From Mycobacterium sp. SM1 (GTDB lineage: Bacteria > Actinomycetota > Actinomycetes > Mycobacteriales > Mycobacteriaceae): DNA of 64,000 nt. The notes below the pieces were generated by a model. It saw only the letters and a list, made by a program, of their open reading frames with translations. It did no database searches and was not told where the DNA came from. Location of the stretch: the NCBI RefSeq assembly GCF_018361265.1, contig NZ_JAFLNH010000004.1:248001-312000 (forward strand), in the 5' to 3' direction. This document shows, in pieces, positions 16,654 through 24,340 of this stretch (position 1 is the first letter of the stretch; the number at the start of each line of letters is the position of its first letter). The translations under genes were made by a program, and so were the position numbers.

Positions 16654-18360
16654 TTACAAACGTAGTTGGTCGTTGTTGGCCAACTGTGCCGGGGTAACGG
16701 TTGCCCGGCCCGGATCACCGCGTACGTTCCGGCAAGGTGGGCGAGATTCGGTTCCTCGCGTCCTTGGTCGGTGGCGGCTACCGGTGGTCACCTGTCGGCT
16801 GTCGGGCCCGGCCTGGTTGGTAGCTCTCACCACATGATCCTCTGGTCGCTGTGGTGTCACACCTTCCCGCCGCCGGGCTGAAAAGCCTTGGGCGCGACGC
16901 CCGATCACGGTGGCTGCTGCCTGGTGTCGGGTGACGTTGGGGTAGGGGCGCTGCCAGTGTTGGGCGCCCCAAATGCTGCTGTAAGCCGGGTTGACTGCCA
17001 GCAGTTGGATGCCGGCGGCCGCGGCCATACCGGTCAGCCGGGTACGGAAGACCGCGGTCGGGATGCGTGATATCACGGTGTGGCGGAACCGTTTCCCGCG
17101 TGCGCCGCGGCCCATAGTTTCCCGCCCGCTCATCCTGGCGTCGGCGAAGTCGAGGTCCTCCACCGCGATCGTCGCAACACCGTGGCGGCGCGTGTACTTG
17201 ATCAGCGCGGTGATGGCGTGGCGGACCTGGGCGTCACGCCGCGACGCCGACCCGGTGAGGTCGATGTCGATCCGCCTGGGCGCACCCACGGGGTTGCCGT
17301 GGGCGTCCAGCCGGCGCACCGCCAGGTGCCCATCGTTGAGATCCACTCCCACCACCGACCCGATGGCGTAGACGTCGTCGCCGACTGCGCAATTGTCGCG
17401 GCCTACCCAGTACGGCACAGACGGGATCGCCCACGCCGCGGTGAGATACACCCCAGCCCTGCCGGGTTTGCGGCTGATCGCGTAGGACACCGAGTTAGCG
17501 CCGATGATCCGCTGGACCCATTCACCGCCGCGGTGCGCGAACACCGCGCGGCCGGAGAGGACGTAACGGCCTCGTGGGGCGTTCGCGAAGTGTTCCAACG
17601 GTTTCGGCAACCGGATACTGACCTGCCCGGCCGGGGTCACTGTGATCGTGAGATTCCCGAACGGTTCATCGGGCGAGCCGTTCGCCCTGATTCGCCACCG
17701 GGATGCCTGCCACCGCCGGCGCCACTGGGCTTCGGTCAGACCGGCCTTGTCGAGGTGATGGCGCGTCGCAGCCAGGCGTTTACCGCCCTCCACCACATGC
17801 GCCACACCGTCAGCGCGGTCCTGTTGCGCCCGGGCCAGCTCGCCCCGTAGATGCCGCAGCCTACGTTGCTTCTGGAAACGTTCAGCTTGGTTGGCATACC
17901 CTCTGGCGGCCTTGGCTTTTCGGCGGGCCTTACGCTCAGCGACGGACAGCATGTCCGCGGTCGGCGCCGCTAGACGCGCCTCGATGGTGGCGATCGCCGC
18001 CCGTAACCCCGCCCCATGGCGGTACTGGGCATCGCGGGCCCGGCGGACCCGATCATCATTGGCGGCGATGATCGCATTAGCCCACCGCGCCGACGACGCC
18101 GCAGTCAACCCTTTCTTGCGGGCATTCAACCGATCCCGACGCAGCTGTCGCCGCTCGCCGGCGTTCAGCGCCGCGTCGACCGGCCCGGGCCGAGACACCA
18201 CAGCAAGATCAGCGCGCCGCAACCGGCCTAGATGCTCAGCCACACGCTCTAACACCTGATCGTCCTGCGATGTCGTGCGCACCCGGGTGCTGATCGCCAC
18301 GCCCACCGGTGCAGCGACCGGCTTCACCCCGCGCCACGCGCGCAACTCACGATCGGTCAT
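16654..18360 (-). CDS. TnpB-family nuclease of IS607 element, divergent RuvC-III
   Basis: This 568-residue protein has RuvC motifs I and II: D340 in VVGVDLNDGHLAV and E401 in TIAVEDLDFADAR. At the motif III position, where TnpB normally has a zinc finger and DRDxNAA, it instead has NVTRHQAAATVIGRR with H479 and no CxxC pairs. The first 230 residues are unusually long, basic and helical. The same architecture occurs in many large actinobacterial transposases of this type. The stop codon lies at the very edge of the element, so any guide RNA would run out into the host gene. It overlaps the recombinase gene by 4 bp (ATGA). Confidence 0.8.
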   Translation of the reverse strand: MTDRELRAWRGVKPVAAPVGVAISTRVRTTSQDDQVLERVAEHLGRLRRADLAVVSRPGPVDAALNAGERRQLRRDRLNARKKGLTAASSARWANAIIAANDDRVRRARDAQYRHGAGLRAAIATIEARLAAPTADMLSVAERKARRKAKAARGYANQAERFQKQRRLRHLRGELARAQQDRADGVAHVVEGGKRLAATRHHLDKAGLTEAQWRRRWQASRWRIRANGSPDEPFGNLTITVTPAGQVSIRLPKPLEHFANAPRGRYVLSGRAVFAHRGGEWVQRIIGANSVSYAISRKPGRAGVYLTAAWAIPSVPYWVGRDNCAVGDDVYAIGSVVGVDLNDGHLAVRRLDAHGNPVGAPRRIDIDLTGSASRRDAQVRHAITALIKYTRRHGVATIAVEDLDFADARMSGRETMGRGARGKRFRHTVISRIPTAVFRTRLTGMAAAAGIQLLAVNPAYSSIWGAQHWQRPYPNVTRHQAAATVIGRRAQGFSARRREGVTPQRPEDHVVRATNQAGPDSRQVTTGSRHRPRTRGTESRPPCRNVRGDPGRATVTPAQLANNDQLRL

Positions 18361-18986
18361 GCCGCATCACCGGATTCGGTTTCAGCTGACACCGCGGCCC
18401 GTAGCCGCTTCGTCTTCGCTGAGCGCTGCCCGTACAGTCGGCCGGCGAAGCTGGTCACGATGGCCAGCATGTCGCGCGCCAGCTCTGATTCAGCCGACTC
18501 ATTCTCAGGCCGGCCGATGTAGACCACCGACACCCCATAGCCGGCCAACAAGTGTTCGATCACCCCGACCCCGAACCGCGCCAACCGATCAGGATGCTCC
18601 ACCACCAGCCGATCCACACCAGGTTTCATGCACTCGCTCAACGCTTTACCCAGCCCCGCCCGGCGGTCCGACAGCCCGGACGCGACATCGGCAAACACGA
18701 TCAAATCGATGCCATGTTCCTGTAGTCGCGCGACCTGCCGATCGAGGCCACCTTCGGCCTGCTGCCGCCGCGACGACACCCGCGCGTACCCAACAGCCGT
18801 GCCTGTTGGAGGTTTACGCGTGAGGGCATCGAGGTCGCCGACCCGGAAGATCCGTCGCCCACCAGCACTGCGGGCATCGGGCAACCGGCCCTGTTGGGTG
18901 TAGCGGCGCAACGTACGCGTCGACACCCCCAACCGGTAGGCCGCCGCGGTCGCCGACACATAATCATCAGGGCCACGATGAGCCAT
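18357..18986 (-). CDS. IS607-family TnpA (MerR-HTH serine recombinase)
   Basis: Residues 10-50 form a MerR-type helix-turn-helix (ATAAAYRLGVSTRTLRRY). A resolvase catalytic domain follows, with GYARVSS holding the nucleophilic Ser, then the conserved D-R-L segment (HPDRLARFG). This order, with the DNA-binding domain first, is specific to IS607 recombinases, which insert with little sequence preference and no target duplication. It is translationally coupled to the downstream tnpB. Confidence 0.9.
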   Translation of the reverse strand: MAHRGPDDYVSATAAAYRLGVSTRTLRRYTQQGRLPDARSAGGRRIFRVGDLDALTRKPPTGTAVGYARVSSRRQQAEGGLDRQVARLQEHGIDLIVFADVASGLSDRRAGLGKALSECMKPGVDRLVVEHPDRLARFGVGVIEHLLAGYGVSVVYIGRPENESAESELARDMLAIVTSFAGRLYGQRSAKTKRLRAAVSAETESGDAA

Positions 18987-18987
18987 G

Positions 18988-19359
18988 TCACCAATGCCTC
19001 ATCAGGTCTTCGACCGGAAAAGGCAATTCGAGGCCATCTTCGGCCAGCATCGCCCGCACATCCGCTGCGGTGACGTTCTCGCCGTCCTTGATCGCGTAGA
19101 ACGCCGCCTGTTCGAGGTGCTGCACGAATTCTGGGCGCTGCCCACACCAACGCTGCACACGTCGTTTCGCCGCGGCGCGCTCGCGCTTCTTCTTCGCCGA
19201 CATCGACTTAAAGGAGTGTGCGCGGTGCGCGTTTTGCGCGGTCTTGTATCCGTAGCCCTGAGCATCATCGAGCACCTCACCGGTCGCCTCGTCGACGACG
19301 ACATACCGCTTGTCATAGCTGCTGGACAGCGAGGCGCTGACGACAACCTTCGCGCTCAT
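18988..19359 (-). CDS. IS607 passenger protein of unknown function
   Basis: The ATG at 19359 is chosen because GGAGG lies 7-8 bases upstream (the longer frame begins at 19404). The product of 123 residues starts with a beta-rich segment (MSAKVVVSASLSS, KRYVVVDEATGEVLDDAQGYGY). A very basic linker follows (KKKRERAAAKRR), then a helical C-terminus (EQAAFYAIKDGENVTAADV). It ends one base before the recombinase start, so the three genes form one operon inside the transposon. I do not recognise the family. A regulatory or transposition-accessory role is plausible. Confidence 0.7.
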   Translation of the reverse strand: MSAKVVVSASLSSSYDKRYVVVDEATGEVLDDAQGYGYKTAQNAHRAHSFKSMSAKKKRERAAAKRRVQRWCGQRPEFVQHLEQAAFYAIKDGENVTAADVRAMLAEDGLELPFPVEDLMRHW

Positions 19360-20077
19360 CGCATTTCCTCCATCACGCATCGAACGTACCACCAACGTGG
19401 CCAATAATGACCAACAAAACCATCCGAACCCAGACCGGCGAGAGTCCGGCAGTCACATACTCTCAAACAAGTCCGACAACAACCGGCCCGACCGCTACCG
19501 GCCAACAAAATCACCAGCTGTTCTCAACCCGCGGATCGACGAACCGGGCCTGGTGATCACCGACTTTGTGGACCGGGTGGGTGACCCGGCCGGTATCGAG
19601 GCGTCCGACGGTTCGACGCATCGCGGCGAGGCACTGGTTGCCCTCGCGTTGCGCGCACTTGCTTACAGCGCCACCGGTGGGCGAGCGGTGCCGCAGGTGG
19701 TGGCGGTGACCTATCCCGCCCACTGGGGACCGGCAGCGGTGGACGCGTTACGCGGGGCGCTGAGCCGGGTGTCCGAATGGTCGCGCAGCCGGTTGTCGCT
19801 GCTACCGGACGCTACGGCGGCGCTGGTCGCGCTGCACGTCGATCCTGGCGTGCCGGCCCGCGGGATCATCGCCGTCTGTGATTTCGGCGGCAGCGGGACC
19901 AGCATCACCCTCGTCAACGCAGCCGCCGGCTACCAGCCCATCGGCCCGACAGTGCGGCACACCGATTTCTCCGGCAACCTCATCGATCAAGGGCTGGTAA
20001 ACCACGTCTTGGCCGACGCGGCGACGGCAGGTTGGTTGCACATCCGTAAGCTACCCCCACAGGTTGGGCATTAACGC

Positions 20078-20155
20078 TCACCGGTTCCACTCCACCAGCT
20101 TCATCCGCACGTCGACACCTGGTCCGAGCTTCTGCTTGAGACCCTGCATAAAACC
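20078..20155 (-). pseudogene. 3' fragment of an unidentified gene
   Basis: A short open stretch on the minus strand encodes QGLKQKLGPGVDVRMKLVEWNR and a stop. It enters from the ISL3 remnant on its right, so only a tail is left. The sequence has the look of a conserved C-terminus of an enzyme (possibly an AMP-binding type), but it is too short to assign. Confidence 0.3.
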
Positions 20156-20339
20156 GGCCCTCCTGACGTATCCGTGGGTGGATGGGGCCGATTCGGGGCC
20201 GTGATCTGATGGTTGAATTCGTTTGTGCTCCCTTCCGCGATAGTTGCCTGTAGCGCTGCCTGGGTGGGAGGTGTCCATGTGGAGCCCCCGAGCGCAGCGA
20301 GGCGGAACGACATGGACACCGACGAGCGGGTGAGGCGTT
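20156..20339 (-). mobile_element. ISL3-family end remnant
   Basis: About 180 bp is nearly identical, in reverse orientation, to the right end of the ISL3 copy at 31959-33619 (33440-33619), including the terminal repeat GGCCCTCCTGACG and the long hairpin. The remnant is cut off exactly where the IS3 element begins at 20340, so an ISL3 copy was inserted first and IS3 landed in it later. Confidence 0.85.
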
Positions 20340-20379
20340 TCTGACTTAACCGCAGAGATGGCGTGAGAAATTACCCAAC

Positions 20380-21456
20380 TCATGGCATCTCCCCGGTGGG
20401 GGTGGTGCTGGTGTGCCGATGGTAGTCGAGTCGCCGTTGCCGGGCACGTTCGAGTCCGTCGCGGCGGGCTTGCCGGATGGTTTCGCCGCGCCCTGTGTGC
20501 TCGTCGTCGGGGGTCACGTAACCGATCGCCTCGTACAGCCCCACGGAATTGTATTCCGTTCGCACTCTTGCGAGTTCGGCTTCCAGCAGGGACGGGTCGG
20601 TGATGGTCTCCAGGTGCGGCCACTCGCCCTTGATGTGGCCGAAGAACGACTCGATCCACGCCTGATCGGTAGGCGTGTGCGGGCGGCCATGGTGTTGGGC
20701 GATGGCCATCAGCGCCATGAACGCGCGGGTGTCGCGGGCGGTCATCGGCGGCCCGTTGTCGCTGACGGCGAGCAGGATCGGGCGGCGCGGGTCGTCGGGG
20801 TCCAGGTCGAGGCGTTCGTCAGTGAGCAGCTCCAGCAGGCCCTCGAGCTGCAGCGCGTGCTCGAAGAGCACCTTGACCTGGGTGGCGGTCTCCTCGACCG
20901 AGACCAGGGTGTCGATCCACTTGCGCGACACCACGTCCACCACCGCGAAGCAGACCCTGCGGGCGCGGGTGAAATGCGTCGCGTCCCAGATCCAGATCCG
21001 GTTCGGCGCCCACACCAGCCAGTCTGGCCACGGCTTCTTCTCGGATCGGCCGCGCGGCGCCGGCTGCGGCAGCGACAGGCCGTGCTCGACCAGTACCCGC
21101 CGGAAGCTCGACGGCGACACCCACACGACGCCCTGGTAGGAGCCGCGGTGGGCGAGCTTGCGATGGCTGCGGTCAATGGTGCCCCAGCGCTCGGTGATGT
21201 CGAGGATCGCGGCGATCTCCTCGGGCACCAGCGCGTGCACCGGATGCCCGCCCGGCGCCCGATCGACCAGGGTGCCCTCATCGCGACGGCGTGCCCGCCA
21301 CCGGTGCACCCGGGAGTCGGAGACCTGCCACAGCGAGCACGCCCAGGTGTGGGCGAAACCGGCCGCGACCGCGTCGTCGACAGTTTTGAGGACTAGCTCC
21401 TTGACCTCGGCGGGGACCCGCGCCGGCACCGGCCCGCTCAGCCCCAACCGGATTTT
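20380..21456 (-). CDS. IS3-family transposase OrfB (expressed as OrfAB by -1 frameshift)
   Basis: The integrase-core domain shows the DDE triad: IWIWDATHFTR (Asp), LLAVSDNGPPMTA (Asp) and, 35 residues later, QAWIESFFGHIKGEW (Glu). The frame is open upstream of the frameshift site but that part is the antiparallel shadow of orfA. The natural product joins VVGGK of OrfA to IRLGLSGP of OrfB. The coordinate given starts just after the slippery site. The frame is intact and the element looks potentially active. Confidence 0.85.
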   Translation of the reverse strand, partial: KIRLGLSGPVPARVPAEVKELVLKTVDDAVAAGFAHTWACSLWQVSDSRVHRWRARRRDEGTLVDRAPGGHPVHALVPEEIAAILDITERWGTIDRSHRKLAHRGSYQGVVWVSPSSFRRVLVEHGLSLPQPAPRGRSEKKPWPDWLVWAPNRIWIWDATHFTRARRVCFAVVDVVSRKWIDTLVSVEETATQVKVLFEHALQLEGLLELLTDERLDLDPDDPRRPILLAVSDNGPPMTARDTRAFMALMAIAQHHGRPHTPTDQAWIESFFGHIKGEWPHLETITDPSLLEAELARVRTEYNSVGLYEAIGYVTPDDEHTGRGETIRQARRDGLERARQRRLDYHRHTSTTPTGEMP

Positions 21457-21761
21457 CCCCCCACGACCGCCAACTCGATGGCCTGGGCCTTGACCGCCTC
21501 GGTCAGCTGCGCGATCTCGGTTCGGGCGGCTTCGAGTTGCCAATCGCGTTGCGCACCAGGACGCCCCGGCTTGCGGGCCAGCGCGGCAAGAGCGGCGTCC
21601 TTGACGGTGCGCCGGATCGCGATCACCGTCGACACATCGACGTGCCACTTGCGCGCAGCCTCGGCCTGGCTGATCTCCCCGGCGGTGACCTGCAAGAAAA
21701 TCTCCCACTTCGTCTCCGCCGACAGCCTCGACGGACGACGACGACATTTGGGATCGGGCAT
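21438..21761 (-). CDS. IS3-family transposase OrfA
   Basis: A helix-turn-helix protein (SAETKWEIFLQVTAGEISQAEAARKWHVDVSTVIAIR) is followed by a leucine-zipper-like helix. The ATG at 21761 has GAGGAG at a good distance; a GTG at 21782 is also in frame. Near its 3' end the coding strand contains GGGGGGAAAATC (21462-21451), a likely slippery site that shifts ribosomes by -1 into orfB to make the full transposase. Confidence 0.85.
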   Translation of the reverse strand: MPDPKCRRRPSRLSAETKWEIFLQVTAGEISQAEAARKWHVDVSTVIAIRRTVKDAALAALARKPGRPGAQRDWQLEAARTEIAQLTEAVKAQAIELAVVGGKSGWG

Positions 21762-22036
21762 GAACAGCTCCTCTCGGATCACCCGAGAAGACCGCCAGCC
21801 TTGGGTAATTTCTCACCCCGATCTCTGCGGGGAAGTCAGACGCAAACCACCACTGTGCCGTTCGAGCGCCGGGCTGAGCGGTCGCGCTGGCGCCGCGCGG
21901 TGGAGGCGCAGCAGGCGGGCCAGGCTCCAACTTATCCGTCGCGTGCGGTCCCAACGGTCACGGAATCTTATGGCTTTTTCACACGGACCCGTTCGCCAAT
22001 TGGGGTGCTGTGACCGGAGGTGGTTGTTCCGGGTGA

Positions 22037-22294
22037 TTAGAGGCTGCCTGGCGTGCCGGCGGGTACTTGCATACCCCACCAGTTACAGGGCATCCAAGTC
22101 ATCCACGCGACCAAGCCGCACTGCTGCTCAGGCGTAAGTGGCCCAGGACCAGCACACGGCGGCAGCCCCGGTGCGTTACAGACTGGCCCAGGAGGGTCAG
22201 CGTGGCTCGCAGGCGGGTTAGCCGCTATGTCTGCGGCATACGTGACCATGGCTCCGGCCGCCGCAGCTATACATAGGGCAATTTTGCATTTCAT
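22037..22294 (-). CDS. Small secreted Cys/Pro-rich protein
   Basis: The ATG at 22294 (MKCKIALCIAAAAG) has GGAGG seven bases upstream and starts directly with a signal peptide; a longer reading to 22372 lacks this. The mature peptide of about 60 residues has the pattern PVCNAPGLPPCAGPG...EQQCGLVAWMTWMPCNWWG, so four cysteines may form disulfides, with a Trp-rich tail. Such peptides are common in mycobacteria and uncharacterised. It lies between the IS3 and ISL3 elements, and its own upstream region is interrupted by ISL3 at 22379. Confidence 0.65.
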   Translation of the reverse strand: MKCKIALCIAAAAGAMVTYAADIAANPPASHADPPGPVCNAPGLPPCAGPGPLTPEQQCGLVAWMTWMPCNWWGMQVPAGTPGSL

Positions 22295-22378
22295 GGTGCC
22301 CTCCGCCAAACCTCGTTGTTTGACTCCTACAGCGTAAGCACCGTCCGAGTCGGCGCGATAACATTTGCCCAAATTTGT

Positions 22379-23836
22379 GGCCCTACTGACTGATCCGTGG
22401 GTGTTTGGCGCGGCCGGGCAGGGCGGGTCGGTGCCCGCCGAGGGCGAGCATGGCCAGGGCGATCAGCGCGGCGGGGTTGTGGAATCCGAATGCGATGCGG
22501 GTGAGCAGGCGGATCTTGGTGTTGGTGGATTCGATCAATCCTTGGGACAGGCCGTGGTCGAGGGCGGCGTCGATGGCCTCGCGGTGGCGTTTGATGCGGT
22601 GGGCCAGCTCGACGAAGACCGGGATGCGGCAGCGCCGCGCCCAGGAGATCCACTTGTCGAGGGCGTCTTTGCCGTCCTGGCCTTTGACCGAAAACACATG
22701 CCGCAGGCCCTCTTTGAGCAGGTACGCGCGGTAGAGCCGGGTGTCGGTCTTGGCGATCCAGGCCAGTTTGGCGGTTTGGCGTTCGGTGAGGTCTTCGGGG
22801 TTTTTCCACAGCGCATAGCGGGCGGCTTTGAGCCGCCGTGCCCGTTCATGACCCGGCCGCGGTGCGGTGTTCCTGCCGGGGCGACCACGGCCCCATTTGG
22901 CCTCGCCGCGCGCGATCGCTCGCGCGTCGTTCCAGGCCCGGCGCCGCTCGGCATCCAGCGCCTCGGTGGCCCAGGCCAGCACATGAAACGGATCTGCGCA
23001 GCGGATCGCGTCCGGGCAGCGCTCGGCGACCACGTCGGCAATCCACTCCGCCGCATCGGCGGACACATGGGTGATCTGCGCGCACCGCTGGGCGCCCAGA
23101 GCGTCGAAAAACCGCCGCAGCGTCTTGGTGTCGCGGCCCGGGGCGGCCCACACCAGCCGGCCGCTGTCGTGGTCAACCACCACCGTGAGGTACTTGTGGT
23201 GACGCTTGTAGGAGATCTCATCGATGCCGATCCGACGCAGACCCGCAAACCGGTCGATCCTCTTCTCCGTGTCGGCCCACACCCTCGCCACGATCGCCCC
23301 TACGGTGCGCCAGGCGACCCGCATCAACTCGCACACCGCGGTTTTCGAACACGCCACCGCCAGCCAGGCCACCGTGTCATCAAAGGCCAAAGTGTGCCCG
23401 GCATGGTGGCGCGCCCACGGCACCGCCACCACCGTAGGCCCATGGGCGGGGCAGTTCACCCGCGGCGCATCGGCCTCCAGCACCACCTGCATCGTGCCCC
23501 AATCCAGGCCCCGCCACCGGCGCCGACCCTCACCCCGGTCATACCAGGGCGCCCTGCGACCGCAGCGGCCACAACGGCGCGAAACACCACTTCGCGGCCG
23601 CACCCGCGCCACCACCAGCGTGTCGCCGTCGGCGTCTTCCTGCCCGAACTCCTCGAACTCGATGTCTTCGATCACGGTGCGCTGGTCGACACCCAGCAGC
23701 GCACGCCATAGCCTCACATTGCGCACGTCGTTGTTGGCTCCTTTGGTTCCTGACCTTCCACAAGCCAGAAACCTTAAGCCACAACGACGTGCGCCCCTTC
23801 CATCAACAACCGGCCCACGGAAGCGTCAGAAGAGCC
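22379..23836 (-). mobile_element. ISL3-family insertion sequence (intact copy)
   Basis: The terminal repeats are GGCCCTACTGACTGATCCGTGGG at the left, starting 22379, and the related GGCTCTTCTGACGCTTCCGTGGG read inwards from 23836. Flanks are AAATTTGT on the left and AAATATGC on the right, a six-of-eight match that may be a decayed 8-bp target duplication. The transposase stop codon sits only a few bases inside the left repeat, unlike the second copy at 31959-33619. Confidence 0.88.
22383..23726 (-). CDS. ISL3-family transposase
   Basis: The 447-residue protein starts MRNVRLWRALLGVD. It has an N-terminal zinc-binding region (RRCGRCGRRAPWYDRG and NCPAHG), a helix-turn-helix (SKTAVCELMRVAWRTVGAIVARV) and a DDE core: RIGIDEISY, then VSADAAEWIADVV, then GLIESTNTKIRLLTRIAFGF with the final Glu. 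The frame is complete, so this copy could supply transposase to the decayed copy at 32069-33384. Confidence 0.92.
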   Translation of the reverse strand: MRNVRLWRALLGVDQRTVIEDIEFEEFGQEDADGDTLVVARVRPRSGVSRRCGRCGRRAPWYDRGEGRRRWRGLDWGTMQVVLEADAPRVNCPAHGPTVVAVPWARHHAGHTLAFDDTVAWLAVACSKTAVCELMRVAWRTVGAIVARVWADTEKRIDRFAGLRRIGIDEISYKRHHKYLTVVVDHDSGRLVWAAPGRDTKTLRRFFDALGAQRCAQITHVSADAAEWIADVVAERCPDAIRCADPFHVLAWATEALDAERRRAWNDARAIARGEAKWGRGRPGRNTAPRPGHERARRLKAARYALWKNPEDLTERQTAKLAWIAKTDTRLYRAYLLKEGLRHVFSVKGQDGKDALDKWISWARRCRIPVFVELAHRIKRHREAIDAALDHGLSQGLIESTNTKIRLLTRIAFGFHNPAALIALAMLALGGHRPALPGRAKHPRISQ

Positions 23837-24064
23837 AAATATGCGGGAGAATCACCTGGGCACCTCGGTAGTCGCTTTCGCCAGCGCCGGCGCCGAGAGT
23901 TCAGTCATCGCCTCGACGGTGGGTAGGTCACTCATTGGGCTTGCCTTCGTTGGGCGGGTGACCCCGGTTTGCCAGGCGCTTGGCAACCAACCTACGCCAC
24001 TCGGCTGGCCATCGAGCAGGTTGTACTTCGCTGTGCCACAAAGGATATCGTCAAGTAACGAAAA

Positions 24065-24340
24065 CTACTGTGGGCAGTACACCTCGGAGGCGGCTACCAC
24101 GACAGCGCTGGTCCGCGCCCACTCCGTCTCGGGATCTATTGCCCCATTCCCCGCCGCGCCCGCTGCCGTCTGTTCCGCCAGTAGCGTCCGGGTGGCCGCG
24201 GACGGCTCGGGGTTCTGCGCCAGCAGTTCACAGGCGCGGTGGCCGTTACGAATGGTGGCATCGGGGTTACCAGGCGTCCCGCCCCACAGGGCGCTGATTT
24301 CGTTGAGGTACCGCTGATCCAGCTCGGCGGGGCTGGTCGC
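24065..24340 (-). pseudogene. DUF732-like C-terminal domain separated from the kinase by a stop codon
   Basis: Directly after the kinase TAA (24341-24343), and in the same frame, the sequence continues ATSPAELDQRYLNEISALWGG and on through NGHRACELLAQ to AASEVYCPQ-stop. That is the layout of the mycobacterial DUF732 domain (N-terminal helix, a central Cys, and a Tyr-Cys-Pro end). No ATG, GTG or TTG with a ribosome-binding site opens this segment, so it is best read as the former extracytoplasmic domain of the kinase, now untranslated unless the stop is read through. Confidence 0.75.

Larger units (their letters stand above)
16653..19528 (-). mobile_element. IS607-type insertion sequence with passenger gene
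   Basis: Three overlapping or abutting minus-strand genes (passenger, serine recombinase, TnpB) lie precisely inside the Hsp70-like gene. The left junction follows AACC (16649-16652) and the right precedes CGCGG, giving insertion at a CC/GG dinucleotide with no inverted repeats and no duplication, as expected for IS607 chemistry. The element is about 2.9 kb, larger than classical IS607 elements because of the third gene and an enlarged TnpB. Confidence 0.85.
16505..20045 (+). pseudogene. Hsp70-like protein gene (Rv2264c type), split by IS607 and 3'-truncated
   Basis: The 5' piece (16505-16652) encodes MADDARLVIGLSIGAT, an actin-fold phosphate-1 motif, and runs to PPEVGVPSEN. The 3' piece resumes at about 19529 with PRIDEPGLVITDF, a second ATPase half (AVTYPAHW, IIAVCDFGGSGTSITLV) and stops being recognisable near 20045. 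Joining the pieces across the element restores the frame GAG AAC CCG CGG. The order matches what I recall of Rv2264c, a proline-rich Hsp70-related protein of about 590 residues. Here the C-terminal half is gone, replaced by unrelated DNA, so the gene is doubly inactivated. Confidence 0.8.
20340..21840 (-). mobile_element. IS3-family insertion sequence
   Basis: The ends are inverted repeats of about 38 bp. The left reads TCTGACTT..CCGCAGAGAT from 20340 and the right reads the same from 21840 inwards, and both continue to TGAGAAATTACCCAA with a few mismatches. Between them lie orfA and orfB on the minus strand. No clear target duplication flanks it, consistent with insertion into another element followed by rearrangement. 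Confidence 0.9.

Noticed and set aside
21841..22036. A small protein ending ...FFTRTRSPIGVL
   Set aside because: It has no start codon of its own outside the IS3 end and no recognisable family.
24065..24340. Independent DUF732 gene
   Set aside because: No ATG, GTG or TTG with a ribosome-binding site opens it and it is exactly in frame with the kinase stop.
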